Source: JAGLON01 sp041394985 (GTDB taxonomy: Bacteria > Zixibacteria > MSB-5A5 > GN15 > JAAZOE01). From it: a DNA stretch of 64,000 nucleotides. Shown in pieces: positions 37,294 to 46,297 of the stretch. Under the pieces are notes generated by a model. That model saw only the letters and a program-made list of their open reading frames with translations, had not been told where the DNA came from and did no database searches. Location of the stretch: assembly GCA_041394985.1 (NCBI GenBank), contig JAWLBI010000001.1, forward strand, positions 1,178,001-1,242,000, given 5' to 3'. Every line of letters starts with the position of its first letter. The first letter of the stretch is position 1. The translations under genes and the position numbers were made by a program.

Positions 37294-38694
37294 ATGAGTA
37301 TTTCCCACGACATCGAGAAGCGTATTCGCGAGACGATCGAATCGTATGATTTAATTCATGATGGTGATCGTGTGCTGATTGGATTGTCGGGCGGGCCGGA
37401 TTCGGTGGCATTGCTGTTGCAGCTCGTGAATCTGCGCAAATCGTATCGCCTAACCCTCGGGGCGGTGTATGTCAATCATCAATTGAGACCTCGGGCGGCG
37501 AAGAAGGAAGAGGCATTCTGCTGGGAAATATGCAATAAACACGGTTTCGAATTCTTTACTCGCACAGTCGATATTCCATCGCTGGCAAAAAAGGACAAGA
37601 CCGGGATCGAAGCTTGTGCTCGGACATATCGCTATACGGCGCTGGAAGATGTCGCGGCCAAATGGAATGCGGATGCAATCGCACTGGGGCATCATCGCGA
37701 TGACCGGGTTGAAACGATTCTGTTCAACCTGTTTCGCGGCGCCGGCCGCACCGGCGCGATGGGATTTCAGCCGAAACGAGGCCATATCATCCGGCCGCTA
37801 TATGACATCTGGCGGGAGGAGATCGAACGGTATCTCGCCGAAATCGGTCAGATATCGATGCTGGACAGTTCGAACGCCCAAAACGACTACACCAGAAATC
37901 GCCTGCGCAACGTCATCATCCCAAAAATCAGGAGTGAAATTCATGACAATGCGCCCGCCAATATTCTGCGCTTCGCGACGGTAATCGGCGACGAGGAGCG
38001 ATTTTTAAGCGAATATACGGCAAAAACTTATCATGAATTGCACAGCGTTACCCCCGGGGGGAAGAATAGACTTGATTTGAATAGCCAAAAGGCGTATGAT
38101 GTATGGTTTGTTAGGCGTCTTCTGTTTCGGCTGCTGGAGGATTCCGGGGTCGACGAGATCGGGTTTTCGGTTATCGAGCGGCTGATTTCGGCCATCGAAG
38201 GTCGGAAATCGGGTCGGATACAGTTGGCGCCGGGATTATATGCCGAATGTACCGGCGGGCATTTGTATGTCTATCGTTCGGGAGAAAAAATCGGGCGATA
38301 TGCGGTGCAGCCGGGTGACTCGATAGAGCTGGCATATCCTCGGTTACAGATGAAGCTGGAATCGAGATCACGCATAGATATCGATGAAATCCGCCGGGAG
38401 GGTGGTCGCGTGGCATATATAGATGCCGACCGGTTGGCGGGGACGTTGGAGATAGCGGGAATCAAGCGAGGGGCAACAATACATCCCTTTGGCAGACCCG
38501 GTAAAAAAAAGGTCGGAGATTTTTTAACGGATCGGAAATATCCTCGGCCGCTTCGTGATGAGCTTCCGGTATTATATGACCGGGAGGGCGTCGTGTGGCT
38601 GGCCGGAATCGAGATAGATAACAGAGTAGCGGTAACGAAAGAAACAAGGAAGATAGTCAGAATTGAAATCCGAGGGTTCTCAATTACAGATTAA
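37294..38694 (+). CDS. tilS: tRNA(Ile)-lysidine synthetase TilS
   Basis: 466 residues from ATG 37294. A TTG 72 bases upstream is also in frame, but the added residues are not family-like. The PP-loop ATPase motif SGGPDSVALLLQL is near 30, followed by HQLRPRAAKKEE, ALGHHRDDRVETILFNLFRGAGRTGAMG and RPLYDIWREEIERYL, all typical of TilS. A C-terminal domain with HPFGRPGKKKVGDFLTDRK is also present. TilS converts the wobble C of tRNA-Ile(CAU) to lysidine. It overlaps hpt and precedes ftsH, the classic tilS-hpt-ftsH order. Confidence 0.94.
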   Translation: MSISHDIEKRIRETIESYDLIHDGDRVLIGLSGGPDSVALLLQLVNLRKSYRLTLGAVYVNHQLRPRAAKKEEAFCWEICNKHGFEFFTRTVDIPSLAKKDKTGIEACARTYRYTALEDVAAKWNADAIALGHHRDDRVETILFNLFRGAGRTGAMGFQPKRGHIIRPLYDIWREEIERYLAEIGQISMLDSSNAQNDYTRNRLRNVIIPKIRSEIHDNAPANILRFATVIGDEERFLSEYTAKTYHELHSVTPGGKNRLDLNSQKAYDVWFVRRLLFRLLEDSGVDEIGFSVIERLISAIEGRKSGRIQLAPGLYAECTGGHLYVYRSGEKIGRYAVQPGDSIELAYPRLQMKLESRSRIDIDEIRREGGRVAYIDADRLAGTLEIAGIKRGATIHPFGRPGKKKVGDFLTDRKYPRPLRDELPVLYDREGVVWLAGIEIDNRVAVTKETRKIVRIEIRGFSITD

Positions 38695-39214
38695 GCCGTT
38701 TGAGCTTTTATTCCCGCAGAATGAAATCGAGCGGGTGATTGCCTCTATGGGCAAAAGATTATCGAAAGACTATGCCGGGAAAAATCCGATCTTTCTCGGT
38801 GTCCTTAAAGGTTGTTTCGTCTTTATGGCGGACCTGGTGCGAGCCATGAGCGTGCCGATCGAGGCTGAATTCATTTCGGCCCACAGCTATGGTTCGGGGA
38901 TGAATCCGGGCAAGCTGACGCTATCGGGCGGATCCGATGTGTCGCTGAAGGGCCGGCATATATTGCTCGTTGAGGGAGTCGTCGACACGGGTCGGACAGT
39001 GGTCTCGATTGTCGAAACGATTAAAAGTATGGAACCTGCCAGTGTTGAAATCGTTACATTGTTAGACAAAACCGGGCGGCGGGAATCGCCGATACAGATA
39101 AAGTATGCCGGTTTTCATGTGGATAACGATTTCGTTATCGGCTATGGTTTGGATCACAACCAGCTGTATCGAAATTTACCGTTTATCGGGAAAGTGATCG
39201 AGCAGAAGGGTTGA
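38663..39214 (+). CDS. hpt: Hypoxanthine phosphoribosyltransferase
   Basis: 183 residues from a TTG start lying inside the tilS end (32-bp overlap), with AAGGAAG 12 bases upstream; no ATG exists nearer than residue 29. It salvages hypoxanthine or guanine with PRPP. Family marks are IFLGVLKGCFVFMADL, the flexible loop SYGSGM and the PRPP motif, which here reads LLVEGVVDTGRT where nearly all relatives have VEDIIDTG, so the second acidic residue is Gly. The catalytic Asp of DTG is kept. Purine specificity cannot be told from sequence. Confidence 0.92.
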   Translation: MKSEGSQLQIKPFELLFPQNEIERVIASMGKRLSKDYAGKNPIFLGVLKGCFVFMADLVRAMSVPIEAEFISAHSYGSGMNPGKLTLSGGSDVSLKGRHILLVEGVVDTGRTVVSIVETIKSMEPASVEIVTLLDKTGRRESPIQIKYAGFHVDNDFVIGYGLDHNQLYRNLPFIGKVIEQKG

Positions 39215-39232
39215 ATGCTGGAGTAGACATGT

Positions 39233-41197
39233 ATGGCGTTTTTTCAACATATGGATAGACCGCCTCAATCGGGAGGAAACAAGAACCTGAACAACAACGA
39301 CGACAAAAACAAGAAAGACGGGCTCTCGTGGAAGGGACCGATGCGGACGATGTTGTTCTGGATCATCATCATCATGACCGTGTTGGTGGCGTATAATTTC
39401 TTCGATGAGAGCCAGGCCGATCAGGCGACTATCTTTTATTCCGATTTCCTGAATTACCTCGACGGCGGCAAAGTCGCCCAGGTAACGTTCGTGAACAAGA
39501 AAATCAACGGGCGGTTTACCGAGGAGATGACGATTGCCGGGCCGACAGGGACGGGAAAATATCGCAAGTTTACACTGCGGATTCCGTTCGATGATCCGGA
39601 TCTGGTCGGAAAACTGTCCGAGAAGGGCGTCGTCATCAAGGCCGAAGAAGAAGGCCTCAACTGGGGCGGCGTCTTGTTATCGACGGCTCCGTGGATATTA
39701 CTGATTTTCATCTGGATTTTCATGTTCCGGCAAATGTCGGGCGGTGGCGGCGGCCCTAAAGGGATATTCTCGTTCGGCAAGAGCCGTGCGAAGCTGCTGT
39801 CGGATGAGCGCCCAAAAGTGACATTCAGCGATGTGGCTGGTGCGGAAGAGGCGAAGGAAGAGCTGTCGGAAATTATCGATTTCTTAAAAGACCCCGGGAA
39901 ATTCCAGAAACTTGGCGGCAAGATTCCCAAAGGCGCATTATTGCTCGGTTCGCCCGGTACGGGCAAGACATTATTGGCGCGGGCGATTGCCGGCGAGGCC
40001 GGCGTGCCGTTCTTTTCGATGTCCGGTTCGGATTTCGTCGAGATGTTCGTCGGTGTCGGCGCATCGCGCGTTCGCGATTTGTTCGAGCAGGGAAAGAAAA
40101 ACGCTCCGTGTATTATTTTCATCGATGAAATCGATGCCGTCGGTCGGCATCGCGGTGCGGGTCTCGGCGGCGGGCACGATGAGCGCGAACAGACGCTCAA
40201 TCAGTTGCTGGTCGAGATGGACGGTTTCGAATCGAATGACGGCGTAATTCTGATCGCGGCGACGAACCGCCCTGATGTTCTCGATCCGGCGCTGCTTCGC
40301 CCCGGTCGTTTCGACCGCCAAATCGTAGTGGATGTGCCTGATGTGCGCGGTCGTGAAGGGATTTTCAAGGTCCACACGCGCAAGGTCAAATTGGCAGAAG
40401 ATGTCGATTTGAAAATCCTGGCCCGCGGAACGCCCGGTTTATCGGGCGCCGATGTGGCGAATCTGGTCAACGAAGCGGCGCTGTTGGCGGCGCGCAAAGA
40501 TAAAGATGCCGTGGAAATGAGCGACTTCGAGGACGCCAAAGATAAAGTCATGATGGGCGCCGAGCGGAAGTCGATGGTCATCACGGACAAGGAAAAGAAG
40601 ATTACGGCGTATCACGAGAGCGGTCATGCGCTGCTCGGTAAGCTGATTCCCGATGCTGACCCGGTACACAAGGTGACGATTATTCCGCGCGGTATGGCAC
40701 TCGGTGTGACGCATTATCTGCCGATAGACGAGCGGCATACATACAGCAAAGAATATATGATTGCGCGGCTGATCACCGGTATGGGCGGCCGTGTGGCCGA
40801 AAAGCTGGTGTTCAACCACCTGACGACCGGCGCAGGTATGGATATTAAACAGTGTACGGCGCTGGCGCGCAAGATGGTGTGTAACTGGGGCATGTCGGAT
40901 AAACTCGGACCGGTCGATTTCGGCGCCTCGAAGGAGCACATCTTCCTCGGTCGCGAAATTCAGGACCAGAAGAATTTTTCCGAGGAGACGGCGCAGCTTA
41001 TCGATGCCGAGATTCGTCGGTTCGTCGAGGAGGCGGAAGCGACGGCAACCGATCTGCTGAAGAAAAATACGGATAAGCTGCACAAACTGGCTGCGGCGCT
41101 CCTTGAGAAAGAAATTATCGATGGTAACGAAATCGACAAAATCATCGCCGCCGGCGAAACGAAGGACGTCCCGGAAGCAGCTCCCAAAGCCGATTGA
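39233..41197 (+). CDS. ftsH: ATP-dependent zinc metalloprotease FtsH
   Basis: 654 residues, normal length. TM1 near 37-57, periplasmic domain, TM2 near 143-163, a glycine-rich linker, AAA module with Walker A GSPGTGKT (GPPGTGKT in most relatives), Walker B CIIFIDEIDAVG and SRH RPGRFDRQIV, then the zinc protease site HESGH and the third ligand region in TGAGMDIKQCT. It degrades membrane and regulatory proteins at the inner membrane. ATG follows GGAG. Its 3' end overlaps the folE frame. Confidence 0.97.
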   Translation: MAFFQHMDRPPQSGGNKNLNNNDDKNKKDGLSWKGPMRTMLFWIIIIMTVLVAYNFFDESQADQATIFYSDFLNYLDGGKVAQVTFVNKKINGRFTEEMTIAGPTGTGKYRKFTLRIPFDDPDLVGKLSEKGVVIKAEEEGLNWGGVLLSTAPWILLIFIWIFMFRQMSGGGGGPKGIFSFGKSRAKLLSDERPKVTFSDVAGAEEAKEELSEIIDFLKDPGKFQKLGGKIPKGALLLGSPGTGKTLLARAIAGEAGVPFFSMSGSDFVEMFVGVGASRVRDLFEQGKKNAPCIIFIDEIDAVGRHRGAGLGGGHDEREQTLNQLLVEMDGFESNDGVILIAATNRPDVLDPALLRPGRFDRQIVVDVPDVRGREGIFKVHTRKVKLAEDVDLKILARGTPGLSGADVANLVNEAALLAARKDKDAVEMSDFEDAKDKVMMGAERKSMVITDKEKKITAYHESGHALLGKLIPDADPVHKVTIIPRGMALGVTHYLPIDERHTYSKEYMIARLITGMGGRVAEKLVFNHLTTGAGMDIKQCTALARKMVCNWGMSDKLGPVDFGASKEHIFLGREIQDQKNFSEETAQLIDAEIRRFVEEAEATATDLLKKNTDKLHKLAAALLEKEIIDGNEIDKIIAAGETKDVPEAAPKAD

Positions 41198-41753
41198 CCG
41201 GGACAAAATCGTCGCAGGCGTCAGGCTGATACTCGAGGGTATCGGTGAAGATGTCGAGCGTGAGGGATTGATTCGGACGCCCGAGCGGGTGGCCGAATTC
41301 TATGAAGAGGCATTTTCCGGTGTCGGCGTGAGCGCCTCGGAAAATGTGACTCTGTATACGGCGGAAAACCGGGATGAGATGATCATCGTCCGCGATATTC
41401 CGTTCTATTCGATGTGCGAGCATCATCTGTTGCCGTTTTTCGGAAAAGCTCATGTCGCATATATACCCGGTGATAACAAGATCACCGGGTTTTCTCATTT
41501 GGCCAGAGTCATCGAGACGCTGGCGCGCCGCCCCACCACGCAGGAAGTGCTGACGTCGAAGGCGGCCAATGTGATTCGTAAGACGATTAAGCCCAAGGGG
41601 GTGCTGATCGTGACCGAGGCCGAGCATCTGTGCCTGACGATTCGGGGCATCAAGAAGCCGGGTTCGATGACGATTACATCGGCAATCCGCGGGTGTATGC
41701 GCAAGGATGCGACGAGAGCCGAGGCGTTCGCGCTCATAAAAGGACCTCGCTAA
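41121..41753 (+). CDS. folE: GTP cyclohydrolase I
   Basis: First enzyme of tetrahydrofolate synthesis. The conserved region starts near DRDKIVAGVRLILEGIGEDVEREGLIRTPERVAEFYEE (just after the ftsH stop); zinc ligands are in YSMCEHHLLPF and EAEHLCLTIRG, with GFSHLARVIETLARRPTTQE between. Start is uncertain: ATG 41121 gives 210 residues and a 77-bp overlap with ftsH but no clear ribosome site; a non-ATG start nearer 41190 would also give a full domain. folP follows 31 bp later. Confidence 0.93.
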   Translation: MVTKSTKSSPPAKRRTSRKQLPKPIDRDKIVAGVRLILEGIGEDVEREGLIRTPERVAEFYEEAFSGVGVSASENVTLYTAENRDEMIIVRDIPFYSMCEHHLLPFFGKAHVAYIPGDNKITGFSHLARVIETLARRPTTQEVLTSKAANVIRKTIKPKGVLIVTEAEHLCLTIRGIKKPGSMTITSAIRGCMRKDATRAEAFALIKGPR

Positions 41754-41784
41754 TAAGAGAATCGTTTATCAATTCGTAAATCGC

Positions 41785-42618
41785 ATGATTAAGACTTATC
41801 TGGCCAACGGTACGAAGATATCCTACCTTCATCCACTGGTGATGGGAATCGTTAACTGTACGCCGGATTCATTTGCCATCAGATTTTCCACGACAAAGGG
41901 AGCCATCGAAGAGGCCTTTCGTATGATTGACGAAGGGGCCGAGATGCTCGATATCGGCGGCGAATCATCGAGGCCCGGCTCCGATCCGGTACGAACCGAA
42001 GTCGAATTGGAGCGCGTGATACCGGTCATCGAGGGGATTCGCGAATACAATCCGAACATCCCGATTTCGATTGATACGACCAAATCACATGTCGCGCGGA
42101 AGGCGCTGGAAGCCGGGGCGGATATCATCAACGATATTTCGGCGCTGGCCTTCGATGACACGATGGCTGCCGTCGCGGTCGAATTCAACTGTCCGGTAAT
42201 TCTGATGCATATTAAGGGCACTCCGAAAACGATGCAGGAAGCGCCGCAATATGTCGATGTAGTTAGTGAGGTGCAAGGATATTTTGCCGAGCGAATTGCC
42301 TTTGCGGTTTCGCACGGTATTGACAAACGCAAATTGATTCTGGATATTGGGATTGGATTCGGAAAGCGGACCGTCGACAATTTGAAACTCCTGAAACGGC
42401 TGGATGTTTTTAAAAATTTCGATATGCCGTTGCTGGTCGGCGCCTCACGCAAGCGGTTCATCGGAGAGTTGACTAACACGACTGTCGAGGATCGCATGCC
42501 GGGTTCCGTTGCGGTCGCGGCATTAGCCGTCGCCGCCGGCGCCAATATTGTCAGGGTTCATGATGTTGCGGAGACGAAACAGGCAGTCCTGATGGCGCAG
42601 GCCATCACAGAGGTGTAA
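41785..42618 (+). CDS. folP: Dihydropteroate synthase
   Basis: 277 residues, normal size. The pterin and pABA site motifs are MGIVNCTPDSF near 20, EGAEMLDIGGESSRPGSDPV, ISIDTTKSHVARKALEAGADIINDIS, LMHIKGTPKTMQ and the C-terminal GASRKRFIGEL and VRVHDV. The loop after NCTPDSF lacks the usual SDGG and reads AIRFSTT. It joins pterin pyrophosphate and p-aminobenzoate; folE upstream belongs to the same pathway. The TAA is directly followed by the cdaA ATG. Confidence 0.95.
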   Translation: MIKTYLANGTKISYLHPLVMGIVNCTPDSFAIRFSTTKGAIEEAFRMIDEGAEMLDIGGESSRPGSDPVRTEVELERVIPVIEGIREYNPNIPISIDTTKSHVARKALEAGADIINDISALAFDDTMAAVAVEFNCPVILMHIKGTPKTMQEAPQYVDVVSEVQGYFAERIAFAVSHGIDKRKLILDIGIGFGKRTVDNLKLLKRLDVFKNFDMPLLVGASRKRFIGELTNTTVEDRMPGSVAVAALAVAAGANIVRVHDVAETKQAVLMAQAITEV

Positions 42619-43380
42619 ATGGAGCTGTTCTCGTTCGATTTTATCAAGGTCGGTTTGAAGGATGTGTTCGATATTCTTATCGTATCGTACATCATCTACA
42701 AATTATTGACATTGATGAAGGGAACGCGGTCGGCTCAAATCGTCACCGGCTTGATCACCGTATTCTCGCTCGCGTTTGTGGCTTACTGGTTCCGGCTCGA
42801 GGGGTTGATGTTCCTCTTCAAAAACCTGTATACCGTTATCATTGTTGTCCTCGTTATCATCTTCCAGCCGGAGCTGCGCGGTATGCTGGCCCAGATGGGC
42901 CACAGCCGGGTATTTCGCGTCATGAGCAAATACGAGGGGCTTAAGACCATCGACGAGGTGTCTCGCGCCGCGATTCGACTGGCCGAATTGAAATACGGCG
43001 GATTGCTGGTGATGGAGCGGTCGGTGGGATTGAAAAATTTCATCGAGACGGGGAAGATTCTCAATTCTCAGTTATCGGCCGAAGTCATCACGACGCTGTT
43101 CACGCCGTATACGCCATTACATGATGGGGCCGTTATTATTTCAGGTGATTATATTTCCGCCGCGGCCTGCACGCTGCCGCTGACGAAGAATCCTCGATAT
43201 CGGAAATTATATGGCATGCGGCATAAAGCTGCAATTGGCGTGTCCGAAGAATCCGATGCGGTTGTCGTCGTCGTCTCGGAAGAGACGGGCGAGATTTCCA
43301 TTGCATATCAGGGGTTGTTAAATCGCGGTATCGACCGCAATGACCTGCGCGACACGATCGCGGGGTACTTCAAGAAGTAA
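42619..43380 (+). CDS. cdaA: Diadenylate cyclase CdaA
   Basis: 253 residues. Three N-terminal helices (DILIVSYIIYKLLTLM; AQIVTGLITVFSLAFVAYWF; YTVIIVVLVIIFQ) precede the DisA_N domain with LHDGAVII and GMRHKAAIG. It makes cyclic di-AMP from two ATP. The RHR triad of nearly all relatives is RHK here. No gap separates it from folP; the adjacent CdaR regulator found in Bacillus-type operons is absent. Confidence 0.94.
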   Translation: MELFSFDFIKVGLKDVFDILIVSYIIYKLLTLMKGTRSAQIVTGLITVFSLAFVAYWFRLEGLMFLFKNLYTVIIVVLVIIFQPELRGMLAQMGHSRVFRVMSKYEGLKTIDEVSRAAIRLAELKYGGLLVMERSVGLKNFIETGKILNSQLSAEVITTLFTPYTPLHDGAVIISGDYISAAACTLPLTKNPRYRKLYGMRHKAAIGVSEESDAVVVVVSEETGEISIAYQGLLNRGIDRNDLRDTIAGYFKK

Positions 43381-43401
43381 TCGGGTTTTTAATCCGCGCG
43401 T

Positions 43402-43755
43402 TTATTCTTCCACCGGATTCATGACGAATTTTTTGCTGATCAGCGGTCGCGCCAGTTCGCCGAGATATTCGAATTCATATTCAACCGGTTCGAGGCCGTC
43501 TTTGGTCAGGCTGACGGTGTGTTTTTTCTTGTCGATCCCGCGCAGTTGAAAGAACCCTCGTTCATCGGTCGTATCGACAATCGATGAGGTCAGGCCGTCG
43601 GTCACGATAACGCCGGCAATACCGGTCGTCGAATCGGATTCGGTGACCATGCCGCTGAACACGACAAATTCCTGATCCTGGCCGGTCGAATTGCAGGAAA
43701 TCATCAGCGCGCCGCAAAATACACACAAAGCCGTAATATAAAGTATCGCTCTCAT
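43402..43755 (-). CDS. Small lipoprotein with a carboxypeptidase-regulatory-like fold
   Basis: 117 residues, minus strand. Lipoprotein signal with LMISC gives a lipid-linked Cys at 21. The remainder (FSGMVTESDSTTGIAGVIVTDGLTSSIVDTTDERGFFQLRGIDKKKHTVSLTKDGLEP, shown broken here only by its length) has the GxVxD...T...GxF.L...tv.v...GY pattern of CarboxypepD_reg / prealbumin-like beta-sandwich modules. It probably sits on the inner or outer membrane facing the periplasm. It is divergent from obg and convergent with cdaA. Function unknown. Confidence 0.8.
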   Translation of the reverse strand: MRAILYITALCVFCGALMISCNSTGQDQEFVVFSGMVTESDSTTGIAGVIVTDGLTSSIVDTTDERGFFQLRGIDKKKHTVSLTKDGLEPVEYEFEYLGELARPLISKKFVMNPVEE

Positions 43756-43851
43756 TGCATCTCCTTCTCGGGGCGTAATCTACACATTTATACCACGGTT
43801 GAAAATAAAAAAGTGATGCGTTTTTGCTTGAAAAGCGATATATTGGGCTTC

Positions 43852-43876
43852 CGGGAATGCGTCTGGCACATTCCCG
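43852..43876 (+). promoter_or_regulatory. Hairpin in the obg leader
   Basis: CGGGAATG (43852-43859) pairs perfectly with CATTCCCG (43869-43876); 24 bp before the obg ATG. It could be a leader structure. No long T-run follows, so termination is doubtful. Confidence 0.35.
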
Positions 43877-43900
43877 TATTGTTTATCGGGACTAAATGGC

Positions 43901-44887
43901 ATGTTTATAGACTATGTGGAAATAGAGGTTCGCAGCGGAAAAGGCGGCGACGGGTGTATCTCCTTTCGGCGGGAGAAGTATGTCGCGAAAGGCGGCCCGG
44001 ACGGCGGCGACGGCGGTCGCGGCGGCGATGTCGTATTTATGGCCAATGAAAATATGCACACCCTGTTTGATTTCCGGTATAAGAAAACCTATAAAGCCAA
44101 AAACGGCCTGCCCGGTATGGGGCGCCTGAAATCCGGTAAAAACGGTGAAGATATAGTCCTGAAGGCCCCGGTCGGCACGATTATCAAGAACTTGGAAACC
44201 GGCGAAGTACTGGCGGACCTTGATGAGCACGATAAACGGGTTGTCATTGCCGCCGGCGGTCGTGGCGGTAAGGGGAACGATCATTTCAAGTCACCGACCA
44301 ATCAGACGCCTCGCCAGTGTACGCCGGGTCGAGCTGGCGTTGAAATATCGCTGAGCCTTGAGTTAAAACTGCTTGCCGATGTCGGGCTGGTCGGATTTCC
44401 CAATGCCGGAAAGTCGACGCTGTTGTCTCGGGTGACGGCGGCGAAACCGAAGATTGCCGATTATCCGTTTACGACACTGACGCCGAATCTGGGAATTATC
44501 AAGCTGCGTGATTTCACGACGCTGGTGATGGCCGATATTCCCGGTATTATCGAAGGAGCCAGCGAGGGCAAGGGGCTCGGATTCCAGTTCCTGCGGCATA
44601 TCCAGCGCACCGCCGTATTGCTGTTCATTATTGACGGGTTCGAGTCGGAGATCAAAGATACTTACGATAAACTGTATCATGAGCTGGAAAAGTACGACGC
44701 CGAATTGATAAACCGGCACATCGTGGTGGCGATAAACAAAGCCGATATTATCGATCCGGAGCGGCTCGATGAACTGAAGGCGGAATTTCCCGAATATTTT
44801 TTCATGTCTGCGGTCACCGGTGAGGGAGTGGATGTATTATTGAACCGCCTCGAGGCGGACGTCAGAAAATCCGATGGACAGAAGTGA
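43901..44887 (+). CDS. obg: Obg family GTPase
   Basis: 328 residues. The glycine-rich Obg fold (VRSGKGGDGCISFRREK, GGPDGGDGGRGGDV, GGRGGKGNDHF) covers 1-158 and the GTPase follows with G1 GFPNAGKSTLL, switch I DYPFTTLTPNLG, G3 DIPGIIEGA, G4 NKADI and G5 SAVTGEG. No C-terminal OCT domain, as in many Gram-negatives. It works in ribosome assembly and growth control. The 3' end overlaps dprA by 14 bp. Confidence 0.96.
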   Translation: MFIDYVEIEVRSGKGGDGCISFRREKYVAKGGPDGGDGGRGGDVVFMANENMHTLFDFRYKKTYKAKNGLPGMGRLKSGKNGEDIVLKAPVGTIIKNLETGEVLADLDEHDKRVVIAAGGRGGKGNDHFKSPTNQTPRQCTPGRAGVEISLSLELKLLADVGLVGFPNAGKSTLLSRVTAAKPKIADYPFTTLTPNLGIIKLRDFTTLVMADIPGIIEGASEGKGLGFQFLRHIQRTAVLLFIIDGFESEIKDTYDKLYHELEKYDAELINRHIVVAINKADIIDPERLDELKAEFPEYFFMSAVTGEGVDVLLNRLEADVRKSDGQK

Positions 44888-45974
44888 GAGAGACAGACAG
44901 GCATTGGTCTTGTCGCTGGCGTCGGTGAGTAAAATCGGCCCGGTGAAGCTGAAAGTATTGCTTGGACAGGCCGATGACCCGCTGGAATTGCTCGATTGGC
45001 CCCACGACCGCTTCTGTCAAATCCCCGGCATCAGTCATACGATCGCGACGAATATCACACAACATCTCGATATCGAAATCGGCCGCAAGCATATCGAATG
45101 GGCTGAAAAAAACGGCATTTCGCTGGTAACGATTGCCGATGATTCATATCCCGAACCGCTCAGGCGAATATATGACGCGCCTCCGTTTTTGTTTTATGTC
45201 GGAGACTTTGTCCCGGGAGATTTTCGGGCAATTGCGATAGTCGGATCCCGGGTGGCGTCAGAATATGGGAAATCGACGGCGGCACGGCTGGCCTCGGATC
45301 TGGCGCAAAACGGGATTACCGTGGTATCCGGGATGGCAATCGGAATCGATTCGGCGGCTCATCGCGGAGCCCTGGCGGCCGGCGGCCGAACGCTGGCGGT
45401 ACTCGGTTCGGGCATTGATGTGATTTATCCGAGCAGTAACAAGCGGTTGTACCGGGAAATCGCCGAGCGCGGTGCGGTCATGTCGGAGTTTTTACCCGGA
45501 ACCGGTCCGAATCCGCAGAATTTTCCTCGGCGCAACCGGATAATATCCGGGTTGGCGCAGGGGATTGTCGTCGTCGAGGCCGGGCAGAAGTCCGGCGCAT
45601 TGTTGACGGCGGATATGGCGATCTCTCAGGGGCGGGAAATTTTCGCGATTCCGGGGCAGTTGACCTCGAAAAACTCGGCCGGAACGCATGAATTAATCAA
45701 GGCAGGGGCTCATTTATTGAGTTCAATCGACGATATATTTTCTGTGTTGCCGGCGTTGAAAAATGATTATATTGCCCCTCAAAGGCGGGTCGATGTCGAT
45801 CTGGAAGCAGGCGAGGGGGCGATCTTGCGCCTTCTTTCGGAGACACCGGTTCAATTCGATTCCCTGGTGCGGGTCAGCGAATTGACGGTCAGCGACGTAT
45901 CGTCGTATTTACTGAGCCTGGAGCTGCGGGGCTTGATAAAGCAGCTGCCGGGGAAACGCTTCATCACGAGTTGA
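44874..45974 (+). CDS. dprA: DNA-processing protein DprA
   Basis: 366 residues. A SAM-like N-terminal part, then the Rossmann fold with IAIVGSRVASEYGKSTA, SGMAIGIDSAAHRGALAAGG, AVLGSGIDVIYPSSN and FPRRNRIISGL, and a winged-helix C-terminus with RGLIKQLPGKRF. It loads RecA on incoming single-stranded DNA during transformation. ATG lies inside the obg end, so the two are coupled. No com genes are in this window. Confidence 0.95.
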   Translation: MDRSERDRQALVLSLASVSKIGPVKLKVLLGQADDPLELLDWPHDRFCQIPGISHTIATNITQHLDIEIGRKHIEWAEKNGISLVTIADDSYPEPLRRIYDAPPFLFYVGDFVPGDFRAIAIVGSRVASEYGKSTAARLASDLAQNGITVVSGMAIGIDSAAHRGALAAGGRTLAVLGSGIDVIYPSSNKRLYREIAERGAVMSEFLPGTGPNPQNFPRRNRIISGLAQGIVVVEAGQKSGALLTADMAISQGREIFAIPGQLTSKNSAGTHELIKAGAHLLSSIDDIFSVLPALKNDYIAPQRRVDVDLEAGEGAILRLLSETPVQFDSLVRVSELTVSDVSSYLLSLELRGLIKQLPGKRFITS

Positions 45975-45975
45975 C

Positions 45976-46251
45976 ATGATCGAAAAAACGGTAACGGTTA
46001 GGAATAAACTGGGCCTTCACGCCCGCCCCTCGGCCAAAGTCGTCCAAACGGCATCGCAATTCAAATCGGAAGTCTTTCTCATTAAGGGAGATATGACGAT
46101 TAACGCCAAGTCGATGCTGGGCGTCATTGCTTTGGCCGCCGAATGTGACACCACACTCCTCCTGCGCGTCGAAGGTGAAGACGAAAAGGCCGCGGCACGG
46201 ACGCTGGTGCGGTTATTCAAAAATAAATTCCTCGATGGTCTTGAAGACTAA
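45976..46251 (+). CDS. ptsH: HPr phosphocarrier protein
   Basis: 91 residues. The active-site His is at exactly position 15 (KLGLHARPSAK) and the regulatory Ser at 46 (NAKSMLGVIALAA), both as in classical HPr. It takes phosphate from EI in the sugar PTS. The gene begins 1 bp after dprA and ptsI follows 46 bp later. No EII gene is within reach, so it may serve regulation or a distant transporter. Confidence 0.95.
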   Translation: MIEKTVTVRNKLGLHARPSAKVVQTASQFKSEVFLIKGDMTINAKSMLGVIALAAECDTTLLLRVEGEDEKAAARTLVRLFKNKFLDGLED

Positions 46252-46297
46252 GCGGGGACGATGAGCCGGTCGACCGGCATATCGTATCGAGGGTATT

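Noticed and set aside
43864..43880. Sigma-54 promoter before obg (TGGCAC at 43864-43869)
   Set aside because: The -12 position ten bases on is TA, not GC or GT.
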